Notes: generated from the sequence alone by a model not told the origin. DNA of 64,000 nt from Devosia sp. 66-14 (GCA_001899085.1 MKVB01000001.1:1330617-1394616); one strand, 5' to 3'; positions 36,587 through 47,478 are shown, numbered from the stretch's first letter. Translations and numbers: made by a program.

Positions 36587-37954
36587 TCAGAGGGCCGGCG
36601 TGTGGCGCGGAAAACTCACCGCCACCACCAGCCCCGGCGCGTTGTCGCGCAGCGTGACGGTGGCGCCGTGGAGATCGGCCACGGCCTTCACCAGCGACAG
36701 CCCCAGGCCGCTGCCGGGCGTGGTCCGGCTCTTTTCCACCCGATAGAGCCGGCGGAAGACCTTGTCGCGTTCCTCGGCCGGAATGCCGGGACCGTTATCG
36801 GCGACCGAGAGTTCGACCCGACCGTCATCGATCCGCCCGCTCAGCACGATGCTGGCGCCGGGCGGACAGTGGCGAATGGCGTTCTCCACCAGATTGGCCA
36901 GCATCTGCAGCATGAGGTCGCGATCGCCGCTCACCGGCGGCAGGCCATCGGGCGCGGTGAGCCGCAGCGTCTGGCCGTGTTCGACGGCGACCTCGCCATA
37001 GGCGTCGGCGATCCGCTCGAGGATGGTGCCGGGGGCAACCGAGGTGAAGCGGGCGCGGCGCGCCCCCGCCTCGATCTGCGCGATGCGCAGCAGCGCATCG
37101 AAAGTGGCGTTGATCCGCACGCCCTCCTCCTGCGCCTGGCGCAGCCAGGCGGCGACGGGCTTGCCCGCCTCATCGGCCTCGATGGCGCTTTCGACGGTGA
37201 TCGCCAACCGGTTAAGCGGCGTCTTCAGGTCATGCGCGATATCGACGCTGACCTGCCGCATGCTTTCGACCAGCGCCGACAGCCGGTCGAGCGCTGCGTT
37301 CACCTCGCCGACCAGCGCGTCGATATCGTCGCCCCGCCCCGTAGTGGCGATCCGCGCCGTCAGTTCCCCCCGGCCGACCCGATGCATGGTCGCCGCGATG
37401 CCGTCGAGCCGCCGCTGCCCGCGCGCCGCGACCACCACGCCGGTGACGAGGATCAGCGCCACCAGCAGCCCGCCGGCCCAGGCGAGGCTCACCAGGGTCA
37501 GCCGCCCGATCGCTTTGGTTTCGCCATAGCTGGAGCCGACCAGCAGCGTATAGCTGCCCACCTCGCCGCTGAAGATGCGATAGTCGTCACTATTGTCGGT
37601 CACTCCCAGGGCACCCGCGCCCACCGTTGCCCAGCCGCTGCCGGCCGGCACCATGGTGACATTGCCGGCCAGCACCGTGCCGGCCTTGTCGGTCAAGGCA
37701 TAGACCCGTTCATGCCGGAGGGTCGCACCCGCATGGCTGCGCACCGCATCGCCGAGATCGGCGACGTCGTCCTCGCCGTAGGACTGGCTGATGATGGTGA
37801 ACGCGTCGGTCACCGTCTGGTCCACCCGCGCCGCCAGCTCCTGCCGGATCAGTTCGAAGGCGACGAACCCGGCGATGGCGAGCGCTACGAGGAAGGCGGC
37901 GCCGAGCAGAACCGTGAGCCGGAACGGCGTGCTGCGCAGGAAGTCGCTACGCAT
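36587..37954 (-). CDS. Sensor histidine kinase, HAMP type
   Basis: A 455-residue membrane kinase. Helices at about residues 13-35 and 153-176 flank a periplasmic sensor domain of about 115 residues; HAMP, the H-box with phospho-acceptor H241 (DIAHDLKTPLN), the N-box (NLVENAIRHCPPG) and the DNGPGIP G-box follow. It overlaps the response regulator gene by 8 bp. The class is that of QseC/PmrB-like sensors. The linked PepSY protein and COG4705 protein suggest sensing of a cation or envelope stress. Confidence 0.93.
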   Translation of the reverse strand: MRSDFLRSTPFRLTVLLGAAFLVALAIAGFVAFELIRQELAARVDQTVTDAFTIISQSYGEDDVADLGDAVRSHAGATLRHERVYALTDKAGTVLAGNVTMVPAGSGWATVGAGALGVTDNSDDYRIFSGEVGSYTLLVGSSYGETKAIGRLTLVSLAWAGGLLVALILVTGVVVAARGQRRLDGIAATMHRVGRGELTARIATTGRGDDIDALVGEVNAALDRLSALVESMRQVSVDIAHDLKTPLNRLAITVESAIEADEAGKPVAAWLRQAQEEGVRINATFDALLRIAQIEAGARRARFTSVAPGTILERIADAYGEVAVEHGQTLRLTAPDGLPPVSGDRDLMLQMLANLVENAIRHCPPGASIVLSGRIDDGRVELSVADNGPGIPAEERDKVFRRLYRVEKSRTTPGSGLGLSLVKAVADLHGATVTLRDNAPGLVVAVSFPRHTPAL

Positions 37955-38624
37955 GCATGCTGTATCCGGTGTTGCGCACCGTATGGAGCAAGGGGCGATC
38001 GAACGGCTTGTCGATCTTGGCGCGCAGCCGGCTGATATGGGTCTCGACCACGCTGGTCAGCGGATCGAAATGAAACTCCCACACCCGCTCGAGCAGCATG
38101 GTGCGGGTCACCACCCGCCCTTCGTTCCGCATCAGGTATTCGAGCAGCGCGAACTCGCGCGGCATCAGCTCGATCTCCTGCCCATTGCGGTGACAGGTGC
38201 GCCGCACCAGGTCGAGCTCGAGATCGAGCACCGCGAGCTTGACCTTTTCGGAGCCGGCCTGCGCCGGCGGCCGGCGCGCCAGGGCGTTGATCCGCGCCAT
38301 CAGTTCCGAAAAGGCAAAGGGCTTGACGACATAATCGTCCCCGCCGGCCTCGAGCCCTTCGACGCGATCGTCGACGCCGCCGACCGCGGTGAGGAACAGC
38401 ACCGGGGTCCTGACGCCCGCGCCGCGCAACGCCTTGACCAGCGACAAGCCGTCCAGCCCCGGCAGCATGCGATCGGCAACGATCACGTCATAGGGCTCGC
38501 GCATCGCATGGGCCAGCGCGTCCCGGCCATCCTCGAGCCCATCGCAGACATGCCCGGCCTGCAGCAGCCCCTTGCGGATGTAGTCGAAGGTCGCCCGGTC
38601 ATCTTCGACCACCAGAATACGCAT
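37947..38624 (-). CDS. OmpR-family response regulator
   Basis: A 225-residue regulator with a receiver domain (phospho-acceptor D51 in VIVADRML, conserved Lys in VVKPF) and a C-terminal winged helix (EFALLEYLMRNEGRVVTRTMLLERVW). It is first in the pair and overlaps the kinase gene. Its likely targets are the adjacent PepSY gene and the genes upstream. A rho-independent terminator and a strong hairpin separate it from the upstream COG4705 gene. Confidence 0.95.
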   Translation of the reverse strand: MRILVVEDDRATFDYIRKGLLQAGHVCDGLEDGRDALAHAMREPYDVIVADRMLPGLDGLSLVKALRGAGVRTPVLFLTAVGGVDDRVEGLEAGGDDYVVKPFAFSELMARINALARRPPAQAGSEKVKLAVLDLELDLVRRTCHRNGQEIELMPREFALLEYLMRNEGRVVTRTMLLERVWEFHFDPLTSVVETHISRLRAKIDKPFDRPLLHTVRNTGYSMHA

Positions 38625-38641
38625 GCGGATGTCTCCGAAGC

Positions 38642-38682
38642 CGGACGTGGAAGCGGCCCGTCGCGGGCCGCTTCCACGTCCG
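38642..38682. repeat. Perfect 19-bp-stem hairpin upstream of the response regulator
   Basis: Left arm 38642-38660 and right arm 38664-38682 are perfect reverse complements around the loop TCG. It lies 18 bp upstream of the response regulator ATG and downstream of a terminator. It may be a regulator binding site, an attenuator or a processing signal. Confidence 0.6.
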
Positions 38683-38692
38683 AACACTATAG

Positions 38693-38732
38693 AAAAAGCG
38701 GGACGCGATGGCGAACATTGCTCGCCATCGCG
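38693..38732 (-). terminator. Rho-independent terminator after the COG4705 gene
   Basis: On the minus strand CGCGATGGCGA and TCGCCATCGCG form an 11-bp stem with a 7-nt loop, followed after six bases by TTTTT. It starts 16 bp after the COG4705 stop. Confidence 0.75.
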
Positions 38733-38748
38733 CCTCCATGGCCAACCC

Positions 38749-39549
38749 TTAGGCGCGAGGGTCGGCCTGGAGCAACGGGTCGGCGGCCTCGATCAGCTCG
38801 CCGCCGCGATTGGCGATACTCATATAGGCGACGGTGGCGGCGATGATGCCGAGGAAGATCAGGCTGGTGACGATGGTGCCGAGGCCGAGCCCGCCATATT
38901 CGAGCGGCTGCGACAGCAGGTCGCCGAGCGAGGCCCCAAGTGGCCGGGTCAGGATATAGGCCAGCCAGAACGCCAGCACCGCATTCAGCTTGAACGCATA
39001 GTGGGCGACGGCGATGGCCGCGATGACGATAGCGAACAGCACGGCCGTCATCAGGTAGCCGACATCGAGCTTTTCAGCGACGAGGTCCCCCGCCGCGGTG
39101 CCGAGCGCGAAGGTGAAGAGGATCGCCAGCCAGTAGAACGCCTCGCGCTTCGTCGTGACGATGGTGTGGATGGAAAGGGTCCGCTCGCTCCAGAACCATG
39201 CCGCGAATGTGGCGGCGAGGAGGATGGTGCAGGCGATAGTGGTGACTTCGAGCGGCACGTGCAGGTTGTCGACCAGGTTGTCGGTCAGCAGCGTACCGAC
39301 GACGCTGATCAGCACCACGGCGATCCAGTACCACACCGGCACATAGCGCTTCTGGGCGAACTGGATCACCAGCGCCAGCACCAGCACACCGGTCATGATG
39401 GCCGAAGTGAGTGGCAGGCCGAGGCCGAGGTTGAGCGCCAGGTAGTCGGCGGCCGTCTCGCCGACAGTGACAGCCATCAGCTTGATGACCCAGAAATCGA
39501 CGGTGACGCGCGGGACGCGGTTATAGGCCGCGGGGAGAGAAGCAGGCAT
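38749..39549 (-). CDS. COG4705 family membrane protein
   Basis: A 266-residue protein with about eight hydrophobic helices and repeated acidic and aromatic motifs at helix ends (TVGETAADYLA, LGTLLTDNLVDN, ALGTAAGDLVAEK, RPLGASLGDLLSQP). The four motif copies suggest internal duplication, as in COG4705 proteins. The function is unknown; genes of this family often follow two-component systems that respond to manganese or acid. It starts 17 bp after a periplasmic protein gene and is probably co-transcribed with it. Confidence 0.88.
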   Translation of the reverse strand: MPASLPAAYNRVPRVTVDFWVIKLMAVTVGETAADYLALNLGLGLPLTSAIMTGVLVLALVIQFAQKRYVPVWYWIAVVLISVVGTLLTDNLVDNLHVPLEVTTIACTILLAATFAAWFWSERTLSIHTIVTTKREAFYWLAILFTFALGTAAGDLVAEKLDVGYLMTAVLFAIVIAAIAVAHYAFKLNAVLAFWLAYILTRPLGASLGDLLSQPLEYGGLGLGTIVTSLIFLGIIAATVAYMSIANRGGELIEAADPLLQADPRA

Positions 39550-39566
39550 TTTGGTGCATCCTTCGG

Positions 39567-40175
39567 TTAGCCGAGCAACGCATAGGCGTCGGCGAAAAAG
39601 CCGTCGGCGCGCTTGTCGTCATCGGCATTGCAGCGCTCGAGGCCCTTGCCCAGCAGCTGGTCGTACTTGGCCTGGTCGGTCGGCGTCCGGCCGGCAGCGG
39701 CGGTGCGCAGGGTTTCGAGCGCCACTTCGCAGGGCAGCGGGCTGCCATCGGCATTGCTGACGGCAAAGGTCGCCGGCATCGCCGCGGCGACGCTAGCGCC
39801 CGTGCCGCCATTCGGATCATCGAGCACGGCGATAAGGCCATTGAGCGATTGCACCACCGCGGCGGGATCCGGCGAGCCGGCACGCAGGCCCTCGATCGCA
39901 GCATCGGCGGCATGGTCGATCCTGGTCCACTTGTCGACGCTCAGCGGACGGAGCGCCGCGGCAGCCTTGTCCCAGGCGGTCTCGAAATCGGTGATGCGCT
40001 TTTCGGCGCCGGCAAGGTCGCCGCTTTGCGCGATCCCCAGCGTGTCGGCAACGATGGTGTGGAAGTTGGTCATGTCGCCCAGCTCGCTGCTGGCCGCGGC
40101 CAGCACCGGCAGGGACAGCGCGCCGAGGCTGAGGGGCGCGGTGGCGATAGCAAGGATGAGCAGAAGGTTCTTCAT
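39567..40175 (-). CDS. Periplasmic protein of unknown function
   Basis: A 202-residue protein with a signal peptide (about residues 1-27, ending VLAAA). The mature part is helical, with SGDLAGAEKRITDFETAWDK and DKWTRIDHAADAAIEGLR, and two cysteines (PCEV and RCNA). It resembles helical periplasmic proteins found beside metal or histidine-kinase genes. I do not recognise a named family. It is first in a two-gene unit with the COG4705 membrane protein, so the two may work together at the membrane. Confidence 0.8.
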   Translation of the reverse strand: MKNLLLILAIATAPLSLGALSLPVLAAASSELGDMTNFHTIVADTLGIAQSGDLAGAEKRITDFETAWDKAAAALRPLSVDKWTRIDHAADAAIEGLRAGSPDPAAVVQSLNGLIAVLDDPNGGTGASVAAAMPATFAVSNADGSPLPCEVALETLRTAAAGRTPTDQAKYDQLLGKGLERCNADDDKRADGFFADAYALLG

Positions 40176-40382
40176 CAGGGGCTCCGGGGGACGGATCAGG
40201 CGGATCGACATCCGCCGCCCAACCATCGCGTCGACGCCTCACAATGCCCTGTCGCCCGGCTTACAGTTCCGTAAGCTTGTCGGCCGCGCACCAGGTGACG
40301 CGCCCTGCCCGCCGGAAACGGGCCTGACCTGTTGCCGAAGGGCCCCCGGAGCATTTCACCGTTTGCCTGGAACCACACTCGG

Positions 40383-40462
40383 TGTCATCCCTGCGAAAGC
40401 AGGGACCCATCGGTCAGCTGGCGCGGGCGGTGAAATGGATCCCTGCTTTCTGAGGGATGACA
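40383..40462. repeat. Inverted repeat, two 28-bp arms
   Basis: The left arm begins TGTCATCCCTGCGAAAGC and the right arm ends TTCTGAGGGATGACA; 25 of 28 positions pair. It is the widespread intergenic palindromic type with a TCATCCCTGC core, different from the CTCCCCC elements. The rest of 40176-40521 contains no gene that I can support. Confidence 0.75.
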
Positions 40463-40521
40463 GCCGTGGGCGGGGCCAAGGCCGAGCCACACCGATGCAG
40501 CCTGATCGTGAAACGCTCGAG

Positions 40522-41823
40522 CTAGCCGCGCCGCCGGTCGGTGGGCAGCGAGAGGCAGAATGTCGACCCCCGGGGGTCGCTCGCGGTGAGCGTCAGCTCG
40601 CCGCCATGCTGCCGCGCGATCTCCCGCGAAATGTGCAGTCCGAGGCCCGAGCCGTTCGAGGTCTGGCCGGCGACGCGATAGTATTTGAGGAAGATGCGCT
40701 CGCGGTCGTCGGGCGGGACGCCGCTGCCCTGATCGGCGACGACGATGCGGGCCGCGCCGGGGTCTCTCGACAGCGCAACCCTCACCGGGCTGCCCTCGGC
40801 AGAATATTTCAGGGCGTTCTGGATCAGGTTCAGCACCGCAATCTCCAGGAGGTTCCGATCTCCCTTCACTGGCGCGGCCTCGCCATAGGCGAAGCTGACC
40901 CGCCCCGCGGCGTCGCTGTCGGACCCCATTTCGACGGCCTGCAGCACCTCGTTGAGATCGAACGTCGCCCTGGCGCTGAACGGGGCCTGCCAGCTGTCCA
41001 GCCGGTCGCCGGCAAAGACATTGTCGATCAGCATCGACATGCGCTTGACGGTCCGCTGGATCTTGGCGACGCGCAACCGCACGTCGCTGTCCCCTGCGGC
41101 AGGGGCCAGCGACAGATTGTCGGCGGCTGCCGCGACTACCCCCAGGGGCGCCCGGAACTCGTGCGAAACCAGGGCGACGAAGTTCCGCTGCTGGGTGCGC
41201 AGGCGGTCGAACGCCATGAGCACAAAGCCGACATAGCAGACACCGCCGCCTACGGTGACCGCGAGGTAGAGCCAGGCCGTGACATCTGGATCGGGGCCCG
41301 CGCCGCCGGCCAGGCGCACGAGGTTCGCGGCGAACTCACCGATATTGCCGGCCAGTGCGAGCGCCGTGCCGCCGACCACCACGAGGCCACCCGGACGCAA
41401 CGGATGGCGCAGCACGGTGAGGACGATCAGCGCCACCGAGACGACCTGAACCAGCGCTGTCGCAATGCCCTGCACCGGGCGGTCCTGAGCAGCCAGCGCC
41501 AGCATGGCACCTGCACTGAGCGCGACGATGGCGACGGCGGCACGCCAGGCCGGCGGCTTGCCGTAAAAGACGCGAACGCCCTGCCACGCCCCACAATAGG
41601 CGATTGCGAACAGCCAGCTGCCGAACGCTACAGCAGCCTCCGAGCCGCCGGCCGTGCCAATGGTCAGGACGATCGTGCCGGTGGCGTGCGCGGCCAGCGA
41701 GCTCAGCCAGTACCTGGTCGCCGCAAAAGAACGATACGCCCACAGGACGCCGGCAAAGACGATCATCAGGATGGTGGTGTTCAGCAGGGCGACAATGTTG
41801 AGCGTCGCAACATCGAGCGTCAT
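40522..41823 (-). CDS. Membrane sensor histidine kinase, orphan
   Basis: A 433-residue kinase. About six hydrophobic segments occupy residues 8-205, without a large periplasmic domain, so the stimulus may be sensed in or at the membrane. The phospho-acceptor is H221 in VALVSHEFRAPLG; the N-box NLIQNALKYSAEG and G-boxes DQGSGVP and GSGLGLH follow. No response regulator is adjacent. It could signal to the OmpR-type regulator at 37947, but that is speculation. Confidence 0.92.
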   Translation of the reverse strand: MTLDVATLNIVALLNTTILMIVFAGVLWAYRSFAATRYWLSSLAAHATGTIVLTIGTAGGSEAAVAFGSWLFAIAYCGAWQGVRVFYGKPPAWRAAVAIVALSAGAMLALAAQDRPVQGIATALVQVVSVALIVLTVLRHPLRPGGLVVVGGTALALAGNIGEFAANLVRLAGGAGPDPDVTAWLYLAVTVGGGVCYVGFVLMAFDRLRTQQRNFVALVSHEFRAPLGVVAAAADNLSLAPAAGDSDVRLRVAKIQRTVKRMSMLIDNVFAGDRLDSWQAPFSARATFDLNEVLQAVEMGSDSDAAGRVSFAYGEAAPVKGDRNLLEIAVLNLIQNALKYSAEGSPVRVALSRDPGAARIVVADQGSGVPPDDRERIFLKYYRVAGQTSNGSGLGLHISREIARQHGGELTLTASDPRGSTFCLSLPTDRRRG

Positions 41824-42174
41824 GCCATCGCCTCATCGGGCGATCCGGCAAGCGCGACCGGCCCATCTACCGGTTCGCGGAGAAGCCTCCTCGGGGCGAG
41901 GGAGAAACGCACATGTCGTTTGGGCGGCATACGAGATCGGTGGTCCGGGAGAATATCGGCGGCTGGCCGCTTCATCTATCTTGTTGATGACAATGGAGAA
42001 TATGTCCATGGGCCAGAAGTTCGAAAGTCGAGCCATGTCCAGAGCAGGCTTGGTGCGGCGGCCGCGGCGCTGCCAGTTTGCCATGGTTCTGCCGGGACAT
42101 ACCGGGCTATAGCTGCGGCTCCCGCAAACCCGGGCCTGCGGCCCGACTGAAACTTCAGATGGAGTGCGCCCGCC
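41824..42174. other. 351-bp intergenic stretch without recognised gene
   Basis: Short open frames in both directions show no recognisable domain. No long repeat or clear dyad is visible. It should hold the divergent promoters of the histidine kinase and the sugar kinase-like gene. Confidence 0.4.
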
Positions 42175-43185
42175 GTGCCTCGCCTCGCCCCCTCGCCTCT
42201 GCACCCGGCCGCCGATGCGGCGATGATCGTCGGTATCGATGGGGGTGGCAGCAAGACGCTGGTCGCCAGCGCCGACCGCAACGGGCAGGCGATCCGGCTG
42301 CAACGGGGTCGCGGCACCAGCCCGCTCGAAAGCCCGGGCTGGCGCGAGGCGCTGGCCGAACTGGCGCGGCCGTTCGCCAGCGCACCGGGCCTCGCCGGCG
42401 TCGCCGCGGCGCTGCCGGCTTATGGCGAGGTCGATACCGCCTCGGCGGCGCAGCAGCAGGCGATCGGCGAGCTGTTCGGCGCGGTGCCGCAGCGCCTGCT
42501 CAACGATGTCGATGCTGCCCATCTGGGCGCTTTTGCCGGCGGGCCGGGCATCCTGATTCTCGCCGGCACCGGCTCGATGGCCTGGGCGCGCGATGCGGCC
42601 GGTGGCTCGCACCGCACCGGCGGCTGGGACGATGTCATCGGCGACGAGGGCAGCGGCTACTGGATCGGCAGCCGGGTGCTGGGCGCGGTCAGCAAGGCGA
42701 TCGACGGGCGCGCCGCCCCCACCGGCCTGGTCGATGCGGTGTTCGAGCGGCTCGGCCTCGCCTCCGGCGACCAGATGGACCGGCTGCTGGGCTGGGCCTC
42801 GGGGCTCGACGCGCCACGCATGCAGATCGCCACGCTGGCGCCGATCGCCCTGACGCGCGCCGATGCGGGCGACCCGGCGGCGAACGCCATTGTCGATGCG
42901 GCGGCCGATGAGCTTGCCCTCCACATCAGGACCCTCGAACAGCGCCTCGATGCCCCGGCCATGGCATGGAGCTTCGCCGGCGGGCTGTTCGCGAGCCCGG
43001 CGCTGCAGCGCGCCGTCACCGCACGGGTCGGCCGGCCACCCACCCTGCCCCGGCTGCCGCCGGTCGGCGGCGCCCTCCTCGCCGCGGCCCAGCACCTCGG
43101 CTGGTCCACCGACGAGGCCTGGCTCGACACCCTCGCAGCCTCGCTGCGAGCGCTCTCCGAAGAGATCAGCGAGGCAGCGGACTAG
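42175..43185 (+). CDS. BadF/BadG/BcrA/BcrD ATPase family protein (GlcNAc-kinase-like)
   Basis: A 336-residue protein of the actin-like ATPase fold. The phosphate-1 motif is VGIDGGGSKT and the adenosine-type motif GGLFASPALQ; ILAGTGSMAWA is the phosphate-2 region, and GDEGSGYWIG a conserved family motif. Proteins of this type phosphorylate N-acetylglucosamine or similar amino sugars. GTG 42175 has GGAG 11 bp upstream; ATG 42223, just before VGIDGGG, would give a more typical 320-residue protein. Its 3' end overlaps the convergent decarboxylase gene by 20 bp. Confidence 0.85.
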   Translation: MPRLAPSPLHPAADAAMIVGIDGGGSKTLVASADRNGQAIRLQRGRGTSPLESPGWREALAELARPFASAPGLAGVAAALPAYGEVDTASAAQQQAIGELFGAVPQRLLNDVDAAHLGAFAGGPGILILAGTGSMAWARDAAGGSHRTGGWDDVIGDEGSGYWIGSRVLGAVSKAIDGRAAPTGLVDAVFERLGLASGDQMDRLLGWASGLDAPRMQIATLAPIALTRADAGDPAANAIVDAAADELALHIRTLEQRLDAPAMAWSFAGGLFASPALQRAVTARVGRPPTLPRLPPVGGALLAAAQHLGWSTDEAWLDTLAASLRALSEEISEAAD

Positions 43186-44424
43186 CCACCCCATCCTCGA
43201 CCAGCAGCTCCGCGGCTGCCGGGTGGCTCAGGAAACCGCCGGGGCTGGCCGTAGGGCCGTAGGCGCCCGATTGCAGCACTGCGACCAGTTCATCGACGCC
43301 GAGCGGCGGCAGCGTCACGGTTCGACCCAGCGTATCGAGCGGCGTGCAGAGCGGGCCGACGACGCTGACCGGCGGCCCCGCCGGCTCGCCCAGCCGCGTC
43401 GGTGCGATGATCGGGTAGTCGCGCTTGATCACCTGGCCGAGATTGCCCGAAGCGGCGAGGTGGTGGTGCATGCCGCCATCGGTGACGACGAAACTCTGGC
43501 CGCGGGAGCGCTTGCTGGCATTGACCGCCATCACATAGACCCCGGCCGGCCCGGCGAGGAAGCGGCCGGGCTCGACCACCACGCGGGTGCCCGGCGGCAC
43601 GCTGCGGGCCAGCGCCGGAAGGCCTGCCGCGAGCGCTCCGAGATCGAGCGACGCATCGCCCTGGAAATAGGGAATGCCGAGGCCGCCGCCGAGGTCGAGG
43701 GTGGCGAGCGGTTGCCCGACCCGCCCGGCAACTTCGCGCGCCAACTTCAGCCCGTGCTCCCACTGCGCCAGCAGCACGCCGGCATCGAGCACCTGCGTGC
43801 CGGCGAACAGATGCAGCCCGGCGAGGCGGAGATGTGGGCACCCGCCGAGCGCGGCCAGCACCTCGCCCAGGTCCTCTTCATCGAAGCCGAACGGCGAAGG
43901 CTTGCCGCCCATCCGCATCGCACCACCCTGTGCCGCGGCCACCGGGTTGATGCGGAGCGCCACAGCAATGGTCCTGCCGAGGGCCGTGCCGATGGCCTCG
44001 AGCCGCTCCAGTTCTTCGAAACTCTCGACATGGATTTCGCCGATGCCGCCGGCAACCGCCTCCTCCAGCTCGGCCCGGCGCTTGCCGGGGCCGGCAAACA
44101 GGATCTGCTCGGGCGCTGCGCCGGCCGCGCGCGCCCGCCGATATTCGCCGATCGAAGCGATCTCGACCCCCGCCCCCTCGCTGAGGAACAGCCCGATGAC
44201 CGGCACTGCCGGGTTGGCCTTGACCGAATAATGGATCGCGGCGAAGCCATCGAGCGCCTGGCGCAACGCCCGGTAGCTGCGCCGCATCACCCCTGCGTCA
44301 TAGGCAAAGAACGGCGTGCCGAAGCGGCGTCCCAGTTCGCTGACCGGAACGCCGCCAATGACCAGTTCGCCGCCCGCGACCTCGAAATGCTCGGCAACGA
44401 GGGCCGTGGCGAGATCGGCGCCGC

Positions 44425-44428
<4 letters not shown>
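43166..44428 (-). CDS. Type III PLP-dependent decarboxylase (Orn/DAP/Arg family 2)
   Basis: A 420-residue fold-type III enzyme. The PLP lysine is K70 in IHYSVKANP; GGGLGIPYFQ binds the phosphate, EPGRFLAGPAG and GPLCTPLDTLG (catalytic Cys) complete the dimer site. It resembles decarboxylases tied to exosortase/exopolysaccharide loci more than lysine-biosynthesis LysA, but no exosortase is visible. The ATG overlaps the ligase stop (ATGA). It may decarboxylate an amino acid that serves as substrate of the carrier-protein pathway. Confidence 0.9.
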
Positions 44429-45938
<1,510 letters not shown>

Positions 45939-45942
<4 letters not shown>

Positions 45943-46193
45943 GAGGTCCCCCGCTGGTCGACGAAGGCGGCCAGCCGCTCGGGCGTGGCGAGGTTTTCGG
46001 GAGTGAAATCGCCATCCTCGAGCGCGATGCCGAAACGCTCGCCGAGGAACATCATCAGGTCGAGCATGCCGAGCGAATCCACCGCTCCGCCGGCCAGCAG
46101 CTCGGTTTCCGGCTTGAGATTGTTGAGCGCCGGGAAGCGCTGGCGCAGATAGGCTTCGATGATGGCGTAGCTCTTGGTGGTGTCGTCGATCAT
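45939..46193 (-). CDS. Acyl carrier protein
   Basis: An 84-residue stand-alone carrier protein. The phosphopantetheine attachment site is S40 in GGAVDSLGMLDLM. The following helix and acidic helix II are typical; it lacks the sequence of primary-metabolism AcpP. It overlaps both neighbours by 4 bp (ATGA), so carrier, ligase and upstream protein are translated together. This makes it the dedicated carrier of the unit. Confidence 0.93.
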
Positions 46194-47026
46194 GCTGGCC
46201 CCGGGGTTGCCTGGTGGATGAAGGTGAGTTCGGTGTAGCTGTGGTCGATCGCGTCGGCCGGCAGTTCGCCGCTGGCGAACACCCGGCAGCGCGACGGGGC
46301 GTGCAGCGCGCCCGGCCAGGTATCGGCGCGGTTGGCTTCGATTTCGAGGAACATCCGGCCCTGGCCGACGAGGAGGCGGGCGACGGCGCCGCGATGAAGC
46401 TGCAGCCGGCCCAGATTGGGGCAATAGATGAGCCGCACGCCCGGCACGCCGCGCAGCCGCGTGGGCAGGAAGATCAGCGGGTCCGCCGCACCGCCCTCGC
46501 TCAGCAGCGTCGCGCAGACGAGGCCCATCGCGGCGTGGTCGGCCAGCAGCTGATCGCCCGCCTGACGGTCGAGACTGAGCCGCGCCCGTGATGGCTGGAA
46601 ACTGTCGAGCAGAGTCGGCACGATCATCGAACCTCGAACCCGCCCGGCAAGGCCGAGGCGCTCGTTCAGCGCCTCGACGTCATGCGTCGGGCTGAGATCG
46701 GTCACGAGGTCTGCCGCCGCAACCGCCGCGCGCAGCATCAAGGGAGCAAAGAACCGGGCGCGCTGGTCGACATACCAGCTCGAGAGGTTGAGCTTTCGCC
46801 CGGCCGATGCGGCGCCGCTCGGGCTGTCGAGCGTCAGCAGCACCCCGACATCCTGGCCCTTGTCGACCAGCAGCGTGCCGATCGGGCCGGCGCCCCGCGC
46901 CTCGCGATAGGCGCTGAGGGCCTTGAGCAGCCTGTTCCAGAACCCCGGCGGGCGTTGTGGGAAGCCGCGACACAGCACGGCCTCCGCGCGCCCCAGCGCG
47001 CCTGATGTGATGATTTCGATCTGCAT
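46190..47026 (-). CDS. GNAT-like protein of unknown function
   Basis: A 278-residue protein without signal peptide. Residues 45-130 look like a GNAT acyltransferase core: GTLLVDKGQDVGVLLTLDS, then SSWYVDQRARFFAPLML and ALNERLGL in the order and spacing of strands 4-6. The C-terminal half is not recognised. The usual RxxGxG acetyl-CoA loop is not seen, as in enzymes that take acyl groups from a carrier protein. It is the first gene of the carrier-protein unit. The assignment is tentative. Confidence 0.65.
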   Translation of the reverse strand: MQIEIITSGALGRAEAVLCRGFPQRPPGFWNRLLKALSAYREARGAGPIGTLLVDKGQDVGVLLTLDSPSGAASAGRKLNLSSWYVDQRARFFAPLMLRAAVAAADLVTDLSPTHDVEALNERLGLAGRVRGSMIVPTLLDSFQPSRARLSLDRQAGDQLLADHAAMGLVCATLLSEGGAADPLIFLPTRLRGVPGVRLIYCPNLGRLQLHRGAVARLLVGQGRMFLEIEANRADTWPGALHAPSRCRVFASGELPADAIDHSYTELTFIHQATPGPA

Positions 47027-47151
47027 GGCCAATCCGGTCCGGTCGCGGCGTGCGACCGGCAAGACCAGGGGGCGACGGGCGCCGGCCGCTGGCGACTGGG
47101 AAGGCGCTCGGGCGACGAGCGCGGTGACGGGCGGGCGGAAACCGCCGCGGT

Positions 47152-47478
47152 TCAGCCGAGCCGCTTGGGCGGTTCGTCCGGCAGGAACAGCAGGATCCCG
47201 ACCACCGCCTTTGTCCGGGTGGGGGCCCAGGCGGCGAGCCAGAGCGGCGCGAGGCCTGTCGACACCATCTCGGTGAGCAGCGGCGGCGTATCCGGCACGA
47301 GGTCCGCGGTCCCGCTGAGGCCGGCACAGCCCGGCAGCCCGACGCAATCGCTGCCCGAAACACTCGCCTCGACCAGCGCTGCCGCATGGAGATCAGGCGC
47401 CGATACCGGCGCGGCCGCAACTGCGCCGACCAGCAGCAGCAACGACACGATGATCCACAAATAGAGCCTCGCAAACAT
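47152..47478 (-). CDS. Small exported or membrane protein of unknown function
   Basis: A 108-residue protein with an N-terminal hydrophobic segment (about residues 6-23). Two cysteines in SDCVGLPGCAG could form a disulfide. A second hydrophobic stretch (WLAAWAPTRTKAVVGILLFL) precedes a basic C-terminus ending PPKRLG. No family is recognised. It lies between the carrier-protein unit (125 bp) and the btu operon (98 bp) on the same strand; a role in either is unproven. Confidence 0.6.
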   Translation of the reverse strand: MFARLYLWIIVSLLLLVGAVAAAPVSAPDLHAAALVEASVSGSDCVGLPGCAGLSGTADLVPDTPPLLTEMVSTGLAPLWLAAWAPTRTKAVVGILLFLPDEPPKRLG

